A stretch of 64,000 nt of DNA from Arthrobacter sp. MSA 4-2 (GCF_016405885.1 NZ_JAEKGC010000003.1:124001-188000); one strand, 5' to 3'; shown: positions 53,884-62,455, numbered from the stretch's first letter. A program made the numbers and translations. The notes: a model not told the origin generated them from the sequence alone.

Positions 53884-55359
53884 ATGGCGCATCCAGCACC
53901 GGCGCCGCACCGGAGCACCGGCCGGCCGGAATTGCGCCGCCGGGGCCCGGCCCGCGCCGTCGCCCTGGCCGCCGCGGCCGGCGGTGCCCTCCGGCGCCAG
54001 CCGGCCGGCGCCTGGCTGATCGCCGGCGCCGTCACGGCCCTCTACTGCGCCTACTCCACCGCGCAGTGGCACCGGCTCGAGTCGCCGTCGTGGGACCTGG
54101 GGATCTTCACCCAGCTCGCCAAGGCCTACGCGGGATTCGATGCGCCCATCGTTCCGATCAAGGGCGCGTCCTTCAACCTGCTCGGGGACCACTTCCATCC
54201 GCTGCTGGTCCTGCTCGGGCCGGTCTACGCGCTGTTCCCCTCGGCCTTCGCCCTCCTGGTGGTGCAGAACCTGCTGTTCGGGCTCTCGGTGTTCGTCGTC
54301 GCCCGCACCGGGCTGCGGGAGCTCGGCCGGGCCGGCGGGACCGCCGTCGGGCTGGCCTACGGCCTGTCCTGGGGGCTGCAGGCCGCCGCCGCCGCCCAGT
54401 TCCATGAGATCGCCTTCGCTGTGCCGCTGCTCGCCCTCAGCTGCGAGGCGCTGATCCGCCGGCGCCTTGCCGCGGCCGTGGCCTGGGGTGCGCTGCTGGT
54501 CTTCGTGAAGGAGGACCTGGGCCTGACGGTGATCGCGCTGGGTCTGGTCATCGCACTGCGCTTCCGGCACGCGGCCGGCCTCTGGCTCGCCGTCTGGGGC
54601 GCGCTCTGGCTCCTGCTCTCGGTGCGGGTGATCCTGCCGGGCCTGAACTCCGCGGGATCCTATGACTATGCCGGCCGCGTCGACGCGGAGGCGATGGTGG
54701 CCGACCCCCTGCAGGCGGCGGCCGACTTCTTCTCCGGGGCGCCCAAGTACGAGACGGCGCTCCTGCTCCTGGTGGCCGGCGGGGTAGTCTTCCTGCGCTC
54801 CCCGCTGGCGCTGGTCCTGGTGCCGACCCTGCTCTGGCGCTTCGCCTCCACCGAGGTGGGCTACTGGGGGCCGGGCTGGCATTACAGCGCCGTGCTCATG
54901 CCCGTGCTCTTCCTGGCCCTGATCGACGCCGCGGCCCGGCTCCGGCGCAGCGGGCGCACCCTGCCGCGGGTCCTCGCCGGGGCCGGGTGCGCCTGCGCCG
55001 CGGCCGCCGCGCTGGCCCTGCTGCCCGGCCAGTCCCTGGCGGAGCTCGCCGACCCTGAAACCTACCGGCAGTCCCCGCGGTGGGACGCCGCGCACCGGCT
55101 GATCGAGGCAGTGCCCCGAGGGGCCAGCGTGGAGACCGGCGTGGGGCTGATGGCCTACCTCGTGCCCCGGTCCGAGGTGTACTGGATCGGGAACACCAAC
55201 CCGGCCCCCGACTTCCTCCTCGTTGACGCCGAGGACTGGAGCTGGGGCACCACTCCCCCGGCCGACGCCGAGGCGCACGCCGAGGAGACCTACCCGGGCA
55301 CCGCCTACACCCTGGTGTTCGCCGAGGACGGCTATCAGTTGGTCGAACGGACCGGCTGA
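53884..55359 (+). CDS. DUF2079 polytopic membrane protein
   Basis: 491 residues with roughly nine to ten membrane helices. It contains the DUF2079 hallmarks YSTAQWHRLESPSWDLGIFT, LGDHFHPLLVLLGPVY and QFHEIAFAVPLLAL, followed by FVKEDLGLT. The C-terminal ~100 residues are extracytoplasmic. The family resembles GT-C glycosyltransferases by topology, and an envelope role is likely but unproven. The ATG lies two bases after the sterol-carrier stop, so the two are coupled. Confidence 0.85.
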   Translation: MAHPAPAPHRSTGRPELRRRGPARAVALAAAAGGALRRQPAGAWLIAGAVTALYCAYSTAQWHRLESPSWDLGIFTQLAKAYAGFDAPIVPIKGASFNLLGDHFHPLLVLLGPVYALFPSAFALLVVQNLLFGLSVFVVARTGLRELGRAGGTAVGLAYGLSWGLQAAAAAQFHEIAFAVPLLALSCEALIRRRLAAAVAWGALLVFVKEDLGLTVIALGLVIALRFRHAAGLWLAVWGALWLLLSVRVILPGLNSAGSYDYAGRVDAEAMVADPLQAAADFFSGAPKYETALLLLVAGGVVFLRSPLALVLVPTLLWRFASTEVGYWGPGWHYSAVLMPVLFLALIDAAARLRRSGRTLPRVLAGAGCACAAAAALALLPGQSLAELADPETYRQSPRWDAAHRLIEAVPRGASVETGVGLMAYLVPRSEVYWIGNTNPAPDFLLVDAEDWSWGTTPPADAEAHAEETYPGTAYTLVFAEDGYQLVERTG

Positions 55360-55378
55360 TCGCCGGTAGCCTTAATTC

Positions 55379-55696
55379 ATGAGCTCCGAGACCCCGCCGT
55401 CCAACAGCCCGTCCGGGCGCCCCGCCGAGCGCCGGGAGGTGAGCGTGCGCCGCGCCCCCCGGTTCGCCCCGTTCATGCTGCTTGGAGTGGCGGCCGGCTT
55501 CATCGCCGCCCTCATCATCGCCTACACGAGCCCGCCCGATCCCACCCTGACCCGCGAATCCGTCCTGGGATTCTTCTTCGTCGTCCTGGCACTGCCAGGG
55601 CTGCTGCTTGGCGCCCTCGTGGTCCTGGTGCTCGACCGGCGCAGCGTGCGCCGGGCCCGCCGCCTCTCGGCCGACCCCATTGACGACGACGCCTGA
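55379..55696 (+). CDS. Small two-helix membrane protein
   Basis: 105 residues, function unknown. A basic cytosolic N-terminus (RREVSVRRAPRF) is followed by two hydrophobic segments (PFMLLGVAAGFIAALIIAYT and FFFVVLALPGLLLGALVVLV) and a basic/acidic tail. Such proteins recur near purF in Micrococcaceae. TAGCCT (55367-55372) lies six bases before the ATG and no ribosome site is present, so the transcript may be leaderless. Confidence 0.75.
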   Translation: MSSETPPSNSPSGRPAERREVSVRRAPRFAPFMLLGVAAGFIAALIIAYTSPPDPTLTRESVLGFFFVVLALPGLLLGALVVLVLDRRSVRRARRLSADPIDDDA

Positions 55697-55738
55697 GCCC
55701 GCCCTCCTCCAACCGGTTCCGCCCGCCGAACCCGAGGC

Positions 55739-55749
55739 GTACACTGTAC
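55739..55749. promoter_or_regulatory. Candidate TetR operator upstream of its own gene
   Basis: GTACACTGTAC is a perfect palindrome around a central base, 47 bases before the TetR start. It shares the CGTACAC core with the two operators at 57432-57481, suggesting autoregulation. Confidence 0.45.
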
Positions 55750-55795
55750 TCCTAACGATTCGACCGGGCGTGCGGCACAGGACAAGGTGGCGGCA

Positions 55796-56542
55796 ATGAC
55801 GGACACTCTCCAGGCCGGGCCGCGCCCGCGCCTGAACCGGGCCCGGGTGCTGGAGGCCGCGGTGGCCCTTGCCGATGAGATCGGCATCGACTCCCTCAGC
55901 ATGCGCCGGCTCGCCCAGGAGCTCCGGGTGGTGCCGATGGCCCTCTACAAACACGTAGCCAATAAGGAGGAACTCCTCGACGGCATGGTCGACGTCATCG
56001 TCGGCGAGATCGATCCTCCGGCGGCCGACGCCGACTGGAAGAGCGGGGTGCGGTCGAGGATCCTCTCGGCGCGGCACACCCTGCAGCGGCACCCCTGGGC
56101 GCGCCGGGCGATCGAGACCCGCACCGCCATGACCCCTCGGGTGCTCGACTATATGGAATCCTTCGTCGGTGTGTTCCTGACCGGCGGATTGTCCCTCGAC
56201 CTCACCCACCACGCCATGCACGCCCTCGGTGGGCGGATGTGGGGATTCACCCAGGAACTGTTCGAGGACCCCGCGGCCCCGGCGCCGGCCGTATCGGACG
56301 CCGACCGGGCCGAGATGCTGCGGCAGGCGGCTCAGCGTTATCCGAACGTGGTGGCGATCGCGACGTCGGTGACGCACGACGAGGGGTCGGTGGTCGGGCA
56401 CGGCTGCGACGACGAGTTCGAGTTCGAGTTCGCCCTCGATCTGCTGCTCGACGGCTTCGAGCGGCTTCACGCGCGGGGCTGGACCTCGCAGGGGGCGAAA
56501 ACCCAATTGCTGAAACCCGAGGCGTCGACAACCGCCCGCTGA
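55796..56542 (+). CDS. TetR/AcrR-family transcriptional regulator
   Basis: 248 residues. The N-terminal HTH (about 10-60) contains LNRARVLEAAVALADEIG and the recognition region MRRLAQELRVVPMALYKHV. The all-helical C-terminal domain is of the TetR_C_1 kind seen in tetracycline- and drug-responsive repressors. The ATG at 55796 is preferred over a GTG nine bases earlier because AAGGTGG is then correctly spaced. It faces the DUF4386 gene, whose promoter carries two matching operators, so that gene is the probable target. Confidence 0.9.
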   Translation: MTDTLQAGPRPRLNRARVLEAAVALADEIGIDSLSMRRLAQELRVVPMALYKHVANKEELLDGMVDVIVGEIDPPAADADWKSGVRSRILSARHTLQRHPWARRAIETRTAMTPRVLDYMESFVGVFLTGGLSLDLTHHAMHALGGRMWGFTQELFEDPAAPAPAVSDADRAEMLRQAAQRYPNVVAIATSVTHDEGSVVGHGCDDEFEFEFALDLLLDGFERLHARGWTSQGAKTQLLKPEASTTAR

Positions 56543-56620
56543 CGCACCCACCCACCGACACACCGGCCCCACCGGCGGCGTCGGCCGGGTTCCCGGCCCC
56601 GGCCGCCCGGACACGGGAAC

Positions 56621-56654
56621 GGCGGGGACCGCGCCGCTGGGCGCGGTCCCCGCC
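56621..56654. terminator. Bidirectional terminator hairpin, TetR gene / DUF4386 gene
   Basis: GGCGGGGACCGCGCC (56621-56635) and GGCGCGGTCCCCGCC (56640-56654) form a perfect 15-pair stem with a four-base loop in the convergent gap of 156 bases. There is no T-run. Confidence 0.6.
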
Positions 56655-56698
56655 GGTTCACCCGCCGGCCGGAATGTCCCCGCCGGCCGTTCATCGAA

Positions 56699-57409
56699 CT
56701 AGGCGGGCACGCGGTCGCCCGGCGTCCGGGCCGCGTCGAGCGCCGCCACGGCCGGGGAGCGGAAGCCCCTGGCGATCAGGTAGACCGCAAGGCATACCTC
56801 CCAGGCGAAGACCGGGAGGGCTGCCACCGCTGCCCACACCGAGACCTGCTCGTAGAGGCCGAACATCTGGGCCGCCCCCGAGGCGAAGACCAGAGGCCCT
56901 CCCACCAGTCCCAGCACGGCGATGAACCGCGGCACCAGTTCTGACCGGTAGAGCAGGTAGGCCAGGAGCAGGGTGTTCGTTCCGCAGATGAAACTCGGCC
57001 CGACGAGGAAGGTCCAGTTGTTGAAGGCGACCAGGGCGCTGCCGAGGGCGAGCGTCTCCGGGCCCGCCTGCGGAAGGTCCTGCCGCAGTGTCACGAGCGT
57101 CAGGAGGGCGACGACGCCGGCGGTGATCACGGCGCCCTCGAGGGTACGCAGCGCCACATATCCCAGGGCGATCCCTTCGTTCTGCCGCCGGACCACGGGG
57201 TAGAGGGCAACGCCGGTTCCGACGATGGCCAGCACGAGCAGCACATCGAGAAAGGCTGCAAGGACCACCAGCGACTCCGGCCCCGAGCCGGTGATGTACT
57301 CCGGATTGCCGAGCGCCGGAACGTAGAGCAGCCGCGCCGCGATCGACGTGACGTGCGTGATGAGGAAGAGGACGCCGGCGACGGCGGCGGTCCTTCGCAG
57401 TGAGGTCAT
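56699..57409 (-). CDS. DUF4386 family membrane protein
   Basis: 236 residues with six hydrophobic segments. It shows the DUF4386 pattern: an N-terminal AAVAGVLFLITHVTSIA, ALYPVVRRQNEGIALGYVAL, and LLAYLLYRSELVPRFIAVLG. The function is unknown. The ATG at 57409 has GAGAG upstream. The promoter region holds two near-identical palindromes in inverted orientation, indicating repression by the TetR protein encoded about 160 bases beyond the 3' end of this gene. Confidence 0.85.
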   Translation of the reverse strand: MTSLRRTAAVAGVLFLITHVTSIAARLLYVPALGNPEYITGSGPESLVVLAAFLDVLLVLAIVGTGVALYPVVRRQNEGIALGYVALRTLEGAVITAGVVALLTLVTLRQDLPQAGPETLALGSALVAFNNWTFLVGPSFICGTNTLLLAYLLYRSELVPRFIAVLGLVGGPLVFASGAAQMFGLYEQVSVWAAVAALPVFAWEVCLAVYLIARGFRSPAVAALDAARTPGDRVPA

Positions 57410-57431
57410 TTTCCACTCTCTCGGGTGTTTG

Positions 57432-57488
57432 GCGTACGGCGTACACCATCAGAACCCCAACGTTAGGTGTACGCCGTATACAAGTCAA
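57432..57488 (-). promoter_or_regulatory. DUF4386 promoter with two TetR-type operators
   Basis: On the minus strand, TTGACT (57483-57488) and TAACGT (57460-57465) are separated by exactly 17 bases. Operator 1 (57466-57481, plus strand GGTGTACGCCGTATAC) fills the spacer. Operator 2 (57432-57447, plus strand GCGTACGGCGTACACC) lies just downstream of the -10. The two match at 14 of 16 positions when one is inverted. Confidence 0.7.
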
Positions 57489-57563
57489 GGGATGGGAAGA
57501 CTTTTTTCGACCGCCGCAGGAAGCCGGGCGCCGTCACGTTCAGGCGCCGCATCCGGCCCGTGA

Positions 57564-57569
57564 GAGAAT
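57564..57569 (+). promoter_or_regulatory. Putative -10 element of a leaderless promoter (purF)
   Basis: GAGAAT is followed by six bases and the purF ATG at 57576, with no Shine-Dalgarno sequence. Confidence 0.35.
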
Positions 57570-57575
57570 GGGTCC

Positions 57576-59132
57576 ATGGTGCGCGGTGATGGAAAACTTA
57601 CCCACGATCTTCTCCCCAACGAAAAAGGCCCCCAGGATGCCTGCGGCGTTTTCGGCGTCTGGGCCCCGGGCGAAGAGGTGGCCAAGCTGACGTACTACGG
57701 CCTGTACGCCCTGCAGCACCGGGGGCAGGAGTCCGCCGGCATCGCCACCAGCGATGGGGCGCGCATCAATGTGTATAAGGACATGGGCCTGGTGTCCCAG
57801 GTGTTCGACGAGACCACCCTCAACACCCTCACCGGCCACATCGCCGTCGGCCACTGCCGGTACTCCACCACGGGAGCCTCCCAGTGGGCCAACGCCCAGC
57901 CCACCCTGGGCGCCACCGCCGCGGGCACCGTCGCCCTGGCCCACAACGGCAACCTGACGAACTCCGCCGAGCTCTACCAGATGGTCCTTGACCGGCACGG
58001 CGTCCCCCGTTCCGGGGAGATCGCCCAGGGCAACACCACCGACACCGCCCTGGTCACGGCGCTGCTGGCCGGCGATGAGGGCCGCTCGCTGGAGGAAACG
58101 GCGATGGACCTGCTGCCGAACATCCGCGGCGCCTTCTGCTTCGTGTTCATGGACGAAGGAACCCTCTACGCGGCACGGGACACCTACGGGGTGCGCCCGC
58201 TGGTGCTCGGCCGCCTCGAGCGCGGCTGGGTCGTCGCCTCCGAGCAGGCCGCGCTGGCCACCGTGGGCGCGAGCTTCATCCGGGAGATCGAGCCCGGGGA
58301 GTTCATTGCCATCGACGAGGACGGAGTCCGCTCAAGCCGCTTCGGGTCCTCGACGGCCGCCGGATGCGTCTTCGAGTACGTGTACCTGGCCCGGCCCGAC
58401 GCCGCCATCGCCGGTCGCTCGGTGTACGAATCCCGGGTGGAGATGGGCCGCCAGCTCGCCCGCGAGAACTCTGCGCAGGCCGACATCGTCATCCCCGTGC
58501 CCGAATCGGGCACCCCCGCCGCCGTCGGATTTGCCGAGCAGTCGGGCATCCCCTTCGCCCACGGTTTCGTCAAGAACGCCTACGTGGGGCGCACCTTCAT
58601 CCAGCCCAGCCAGACCCTCCGCCAGCTGGGCATCAAGCTGAAGCTCAACGCTCTGGAATCGGTGATCCGCGGCAAGCGCATCATCGTCGTCGACGACTCC
58701 ATCGTGCGCGGCAACACCCAGCGGGCCGTGGTGCGGATGCTGCGGGAGGCCGGAGCGGCCGAGGTCCATGTCAAGATCTCCTCGCCGCCGGTCCGCTGGC
58801 CCTGCTTCTACGGCATCGACTTCGCCTCCCGCGCCGAACTGATCGCCAACGGCGCCGCGGTGGAGGAGATCAGCAAGTCGATCGGCGCCGACAGCCTCGC
58901 CTACATCTCCGAGGACGGCATGATCGAGGCAACGCAGCAGCCCCGCGAGCGGCTGTGCACGGCGTGCTTCACCGGCACGTACCCCATCGAACTTCCCGCC
59001 GCCGACCGCCTGGGCAAGCACCTCCTGGAGCTCAACCCGGCCGACAAGACCGGTGCCGACGGGTGCGATCCCGGGCCGGACACCGAATTCGAAGCTGTAC
59101 TCACCGACGCCGACAGGAAAGAACGGGTATGA
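57576..59132 (+). CDS. purF: Amidophosphoribosyltransferase
   Basis: 518 residues; the first committed step of purine synthesis. A 22-residue propeptide precedes the N-terminal nucleophile Cys23 (DACGVFGVWAP). The glutaminase domain continues with GHCRYSTTGAS and AHNGNLTNS. The phosphoribosyltransferase signature is IIVVDDSIVRGNTQ. Further cysteines for the 4Fe-4S cluster are in RWPCFYG and RLCTACFTG, placing it with the Bacillus-type, iron-sulfur enzyme that needs propeptide removal. The stop overlaps purM (ATGA). Confidence 0.97.
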   Translation: MVRGDGKLTHDLLPNEKGPQDACGVFGVWAPGEEVAKLTYYGLYALQHRGQESAGIATSDGARINVYKDMGLVSQVFDETTLNTLTGHIAVGHCRYSTTGASQWANAQPTLGATAAGTVALAHNGNLTNSAELYQMVLDRHGVPRSGEIAQGNTTDTALVTALLAGDEGRSLEETAMDLLPNIRGAFCFVFMDEGTLYAARDTYGVRPLVLGRLERGWVVASEQAALATVGASFIREIEPGEFIAIDEDGVRSSRFGSSTAAGCVFEYVYLARPDAAIAGRSVYESRVEMGRQLARENSAQADIVIPVPESGTPAAVGFAEQSGIPFAHGFVKNAYVGRTFIQPSQTLRQLGIKLKLNALESVIRGKRIIVVDDSIVRGNTQRAVVRMLREAGAAEVHVKISSPPVRWPCFYGIDFASRAELIANGAAVEEISKSIGADSLAYISEDGMIEATQQPRERLCTACFTGTYPIELPAADRLGKHLLELNPADKTGADGCDPGPDTEFEAVLTDADRKERV

Positions 59133-60247
59133 ACCCCTCCCCCAATCCCATCACCTACGCAAGTGCAGGAGTGGACGTCGAGGCCGGTGACCGCGCAGTC
59201 GAACTGATGAAAGGCGCGGTGAAGGCCACCCACGGCGCCGAGGTGATCGGGGGCGTCGGCGGCTTCGCCGGCCTGTACGACGTGTCGAAGCTGCTGACCT
59301 ACCGTCGGCCGCTGCTGGCGACCTCCACCGACGGCGTCGGCACCAAGGTCGCCATCGCCCAGGCCATGGACATCCACGACACCATCGGCTTCGACCTGGT
59401 GGGCATGGTCGTCGACGACATCGTGGTGGTCGGCGCGGAGCCGCTCTACATGACCGACTACATCGCCTGCGGCAGGGTGGTTCCCGAGCGCATCGCCGCC
59501 ATTGTCCGTGGCATCGCCGCCGCCTGCTCGGTCGCCGGAACCGCACTGGTGGGCGGGGAGACCGCCGAGCACCCGGGCCTGCTCGGGGAGCACGAGTACG
59601 ACGTCGCCGGTGCGGCCACCGGTGTCGTGGAGGCCGACGGGCTGCTCGGACCGGACCGCGTGCGGGAGGGCGACGTCGTCATCGGCATGGCCGCCTCGGG
59701 TCTGCACTCCAACGGCTACTCCCTGGTGCGCCGGGTCATCAACTCGGCCGGGTGGGCCCTTGACCGACAGGTCTCCGAACTGGGCCGTACGCTGGGCGAG
59801 GAACTGCTCGAGCCCACGCGCATCTACGCCGCCGACTGCCTCGACCTCGCCCGCTACACCGGCGCCGCCGTGCACGGGTTCAGCCACGTGACCGGCGGCG
59901 GGCTCGCCGCGAACCTCGCCCGGGTCCTCCCCCGCGGTATGGAGGCCACCGTGGACCGCTCCACTTGGGCGCTACCGCCCATCTTCGCCCTCGTCTCCGA
60001 ACTCGGCAACGTGCCCCTGCCCGATCTGGAGCGCACCCTGAACCTGGGCGTGGGCATGGTGGCCATCGTTGGGGCCGAGGGGGCCGACGCCGCCTTGGCG
60101 CGCCTCGCCGAGCGCGGCGTCCCCGCCTGGGCCATGGGCACCGTGGGCTCAGCCGCCGGATCGGCCGCGACGGACGGACCGGACTACGTGCAGGGCGCCA
60201 AGGGCGTCGACGGCGGAGCGGTCCGGCTGGTGGGCTCCTACGCCTGA
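59129..60247 (+). CDS. purM: Phosphoribosylformylglycinamidine cyclo-ligase
   Basis: 372-residue AIR synthetase. Key segments are TYASAGVDVEAGDRAVE, the nucleotide loop ATSTDGVGTKVAIA, DDIVVVGAEPLYMTDYIACG, VGGETAEHPGL, SGLHSNGYSLVR and HVTGGGLAANLARVLP. The ATG at 59129 overlaps the purF stop by four bases. A strong terminator follows the stop at 60291. Confidence 0.96.
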   Translation: MNPSPNPITYASAGVDVEAGDRAVELMKGAVKATHGAEVIGGVGGFAGLYDVSKLLTYRRPLLATSTDGVGTKVAIAQAMDIHDTIGFDLVGMVVDDIVVVGAEPLYMTDYIACGRVVPERIAAIVRGIAAACSVAGTALVGGETAEHPGLLGEHEYDVAGAATGVVEADGLLGPDRVREGDVVIGMAASGLHSNGYSLVRRVINSAGWALDRQVSELGRTLGEELLEPTRIYAADCLDLARYTGAAVHGFSHVTGGGLAANLARVLPRGMEATVDRSTWALPPIFALVSELGNVPLPDLERTLNLGVGMVAIVGAEGADAALARLAERGVPAWAMGTVGSAAGSAATDGPDYVQGAKGVDGGAVRLVGSYA

Positions 60248-60290
60248 GGCCTGCGCCTCCGGGCCGGACAGGCCGGCAGGAAGAACGAAC

Positions 60291-60323
60291 GAAAGAGCGG
60301 TGCACCGGGTGCACCGCTCTTTC
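60291..60323. terminator. Bidirectional terminator between purM and DUF3073
   Basis: GAAAGAGCGGTGCA and TGCACCGCTCTTTC form a perfect 14-pair stem around CCGGG. A/T runs at both bases make it work for purM on the plus strand and for the DUF3073 gene on the minus strand. Confidence 0.85.
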
Positions 60324-60392
60324 AATGTCTATTTGCTGCCGACCCGCGAAAGCCCGAAGCGGGGATCAGAGGATTATCCGGCGCGCCGGAGG

Positions 60393-60629
60393 CTATCCCG
60401 TGCGCCGCGAACCGTCTTCTCCGTCGTCGTCAAATTCGTCCGCATACTTGTCCGCATACTCCGAATAGTCCGGTTCCACCGGTTCGAGAGGTTCACTGCG
60501 TCGGTTGGAGGCATGGCTACCAGGGCCTGTGAGCTCGCGCTGCAGTGCCGTGTAGTCGGTCGCGGGGCTGAAGTACTTCATGTCCCGTGCCTGCTTGGTA
60601 GCTTTTGCCTTTTGACGGCCGCGCCCCAT
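60393..60629 (-). CDS. DUF3073 protein
   Basis: 78 residues. The N-terminus MGRGRQKAKATKQARDMKYF is diagnostic of DUF3073, an actinobacterial family found beside purM. The basic start is followed by a hydrophilic middle (YTALQRELTGPG) and a strongly acidic end (EPDYSEYADKYADEFDDDGE). Function unknown; the charge pattern suggests nucleic acid or protein binding. The ATG at 60629 has AAGGGGG upstream; an upstream in-frame start is less likely. Confidence 0.9.
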   Translation of the reverse strand: MGRGRQKAKATKQARDMKYFSPATDYTALQRELTGPGSHASNRRSEPLEPVEPDYSEYADKYADEFDDDGEDGSRRTG

Positions 60630-60724
60630 GGCGTGACCCCCTTTGTGCGTCGATCCGGAGGTGGTCACTGGGGCACAAAGGCCCAAGGCTGCAGCGAGGC
60701 CCCGGAGTAATTGGTCAATTTATC

Positions 60725-60739
60725 GTAACTATAGGTTAC
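60725..60739. promoter_or_regulatory. AT-rich promoter region with palindrome upstream of DUF3073
   Basis: GTAACTATAGGTTAC is an inverted repeat (GTAAC-N5-GTTAC) inside an unusually AT-rich stretch at about 60705-60755. It is a likely promoter/operator zone for the minus-strand DUF3073 gene. The rest of the 290-base gap to 60919 shows no gene. Confidence 0.4.
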
Positions 60740-60860
60740 ATGCTTTAACGTGAGTCCGCGTGCCGTTGTGACCTGCATGACGGATCGCCCGCCCACTGCC
60801 CTGAAAGGGCGCGAACCGGCGGGCTAAGGTCAGCGCCCGAGCGCCGGAAATTTGGATAGA

Positions 60861-60895
60861 GTTCTGCCCTAAGGGCCCATTTCCGGGCGCAGAAC
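60861..60895 (+). promoter_or_regulatory. Leader hairpin upstream of the septum-formation gene
   Basis: GTTCTGC (60861-60867) pairs with GCAGAAC (60889-60895), with partial CCC/GGG pairing inside. It lies just before the ribosome site GAGGAG used by the TTG start at 60920. Confidence 0.35.
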
Positions 60896-60919
60896 GAAAA
60901 CCCTCCGAGGAGACAACGG

Positions 60920-62416
60920 TTGGCTACGAAGAATCGGGAGAACGCCCAGCGTGGTCCGGAGGATCAGGGGAAGCGGGATGCCGGCGGGCACCAGGATGCC
61001 GCCCGGGATGCGGACCTGGACACCGACGCCGTCGGGCCCGCGGGCGCCACGGAGGCCACCGCCGCCGGCGCACCGGCGGAACCCGAGCTGTCGGTGACCG
61101 CTGAGGACCTGACGCTCGCCGAACCGGTGCTGGCACCTGCGTCCGTCAGCAAGACCACCGCCGACGCCGCAGCCCTCGAGGACGCGGCGGCGGAGGCCCA
61201 GGCAGTGGCGGACGAGGCCGAGGACGCCGGCACCCTCCTGGCCGGTCCCCTGCCTGCCAACGCGCCGACCGTGACGGCGGCTCCGTCGGGCACCGCACCT
61301 GCGGGCGGTCCCGCCGGCGACGTGGCGGATCCCACCCTCCAGAGCAGTGAGGCCCAGGGCGGGAGCCCCCGGTCCGGCGCCTCCGCGGCCGGCGGGTCAA
61401 CCGGTTCGTCCATCCCGGACGGCCGGGGTGGGGAAACCCCTTCCGGCGACGCGCCTCCCGCCGGGCCCGCCGGGGAGCAGCCCGCTCCCAACAGCTCCGC
61501 GGGTTCCACCTCCGGCCGGTCCGCCGGAGATCCGTCCGCCCCCAACGCGACCGCGGACGGTTCCGCCGAGGACGCCGGCACGGGTGGACCCGACGCTTCC
61601 GCGGCCGACGATACCGAGGACCTCCGCCTCGCCTCCGTCCTTGAAACGGTGGCGGTCGGATCGGGCGCCGCCCACTCCGGCCTCCTCGCGGGAACCGATC
61701 CGGCCGCTCTCGGTGTCGGCCCCGCGGCTTCGTCCGGTGCCACCGGACGGGCCGGCGCGACCGCCGTCTCCCGCAGCGCATCCGGTGGACCGGAGACCGC
61801 CGAGCCGTCGGCAGAGGCCCGCCGGTCCGTCTGGGCTCCGGCCGGCGACGCCGGCGACCCCGTGGGCCCGCGGCGGGCGCGGTCCCGTGAGCGCCGGGAG
61901 AAGTCCCGGCGCCCGGTGGCGATCCTTGTCCTCGGCGGTGTCGCGGTCCTGGCCCTGGTCGTCTGGGCGGCCATCAGCCTGGTGCGCGGTCTGACCGGCG
62001 CCGGCGACCCCCAGTCGCCGGAGGACATCCCGACGGCGGCCGGCGCTGACGGGGTGATTGCCGAAGACGTCCCGCCGTCGGTCCTGACGGCCGGCCACTG
62101 CCTCCTTGATTTCACCGACATCGAGAGCGATGTCACCATCGTGACCTGCTCGACGCCGCACCGGGCCCAGCTGATCGCCTCGGAGTTCTATCCAGACGAC
62201 GCCAAGTTCCCCGGCCGCGATCAGCTCGGGGCCCGGGCCGACGCGGCCTGTGAAACCGCCCCGATCGACTCCGGCGTCGCGGCCGGAGCCGGCAGGATCG
62301 AACTGCTGCGCGTGACGCCGACCGAGGGCACGTGGGCCGACGGCGACCGCCGGGTTGACTGCTTCGCCGTCCTGCAGGACGGTGCGACGCTGAGCCGGAG
62401 CCTGCTCACCGAGTAG
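60920..62416 (+). CDS. Septum formation family membrane protein with long disordered N-terminus
   Basis: 498 residues. Residues 1-325 are Ala/Gly/Ser/Pro/Asp-rich and probably disordered in the cytosol. A basic stretch (RRARSRERREKSRR) leads into one membrane helix at about 332-356. The extracytoplasmic domain (about 375-498) contains four cysteines at about 394, 410, 444 and 481 in HCLLDF, VTCSTPHRAQ, AACETAP and VDCFAVL, matching the Septum_form family. The start is TTG at 60920 with GAGGAG about eight bases upstream. The link to division rests on the family name only. Confidence 0.8.
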   Translation: MATKNRENAQRGPEDQGKRDAGGHQDAARDADLDTDAVGPAGATEATAAGAPAEPELSVTAEDLTLAEPVLAPASVSKTTADAAALEDAAAEAQAVADEAEDAGTLLAGPLPANAPTVTAAPSGTAPAGGPAGDVADPTLQSSEAQGGSPRSGASAAGGSTGSSIPDGRGGETPSGDAPPAGPAGEQPAPNSSAGSTSGRSAGDPSAPNATADGSAEDAGTGGPDASAADDTEDLRLASVLETVAVGSGAAHSGLLAGTDPAALGVGPAASSGATGRAGATAVSRSASGGPETAEPSAEARRSVWAPAGDAGDPVGPRRARSRERREKSRRPVAILVLGGVAVLALVVWAAISLVRGLTGAGDPQSPEDIPTAAGADGVIAEDVPPSVLTAGHCLLDFTDIESDVTIVTCSTPHRAQLIASEFYPDDAKFPGRDQLGARADAACETAPIDSGVAAGAGRIELLRVTPTEGTWADGDRRVDCFAVLQDGATLSRSLLTE

Positions 62417-62455
62417 GCTCCGGCCTGCTGGAGGAGAGCTGCGGGGCCTGCGCGC

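Noticed and set aside
53116-55278. Long open frame on the minus strand opposite the asparaginase, SCP-like and DUF2079 genes
   Set aside because: It spans three well-supported genes and its product is Gly/Arg/Pro-rich without any domain.
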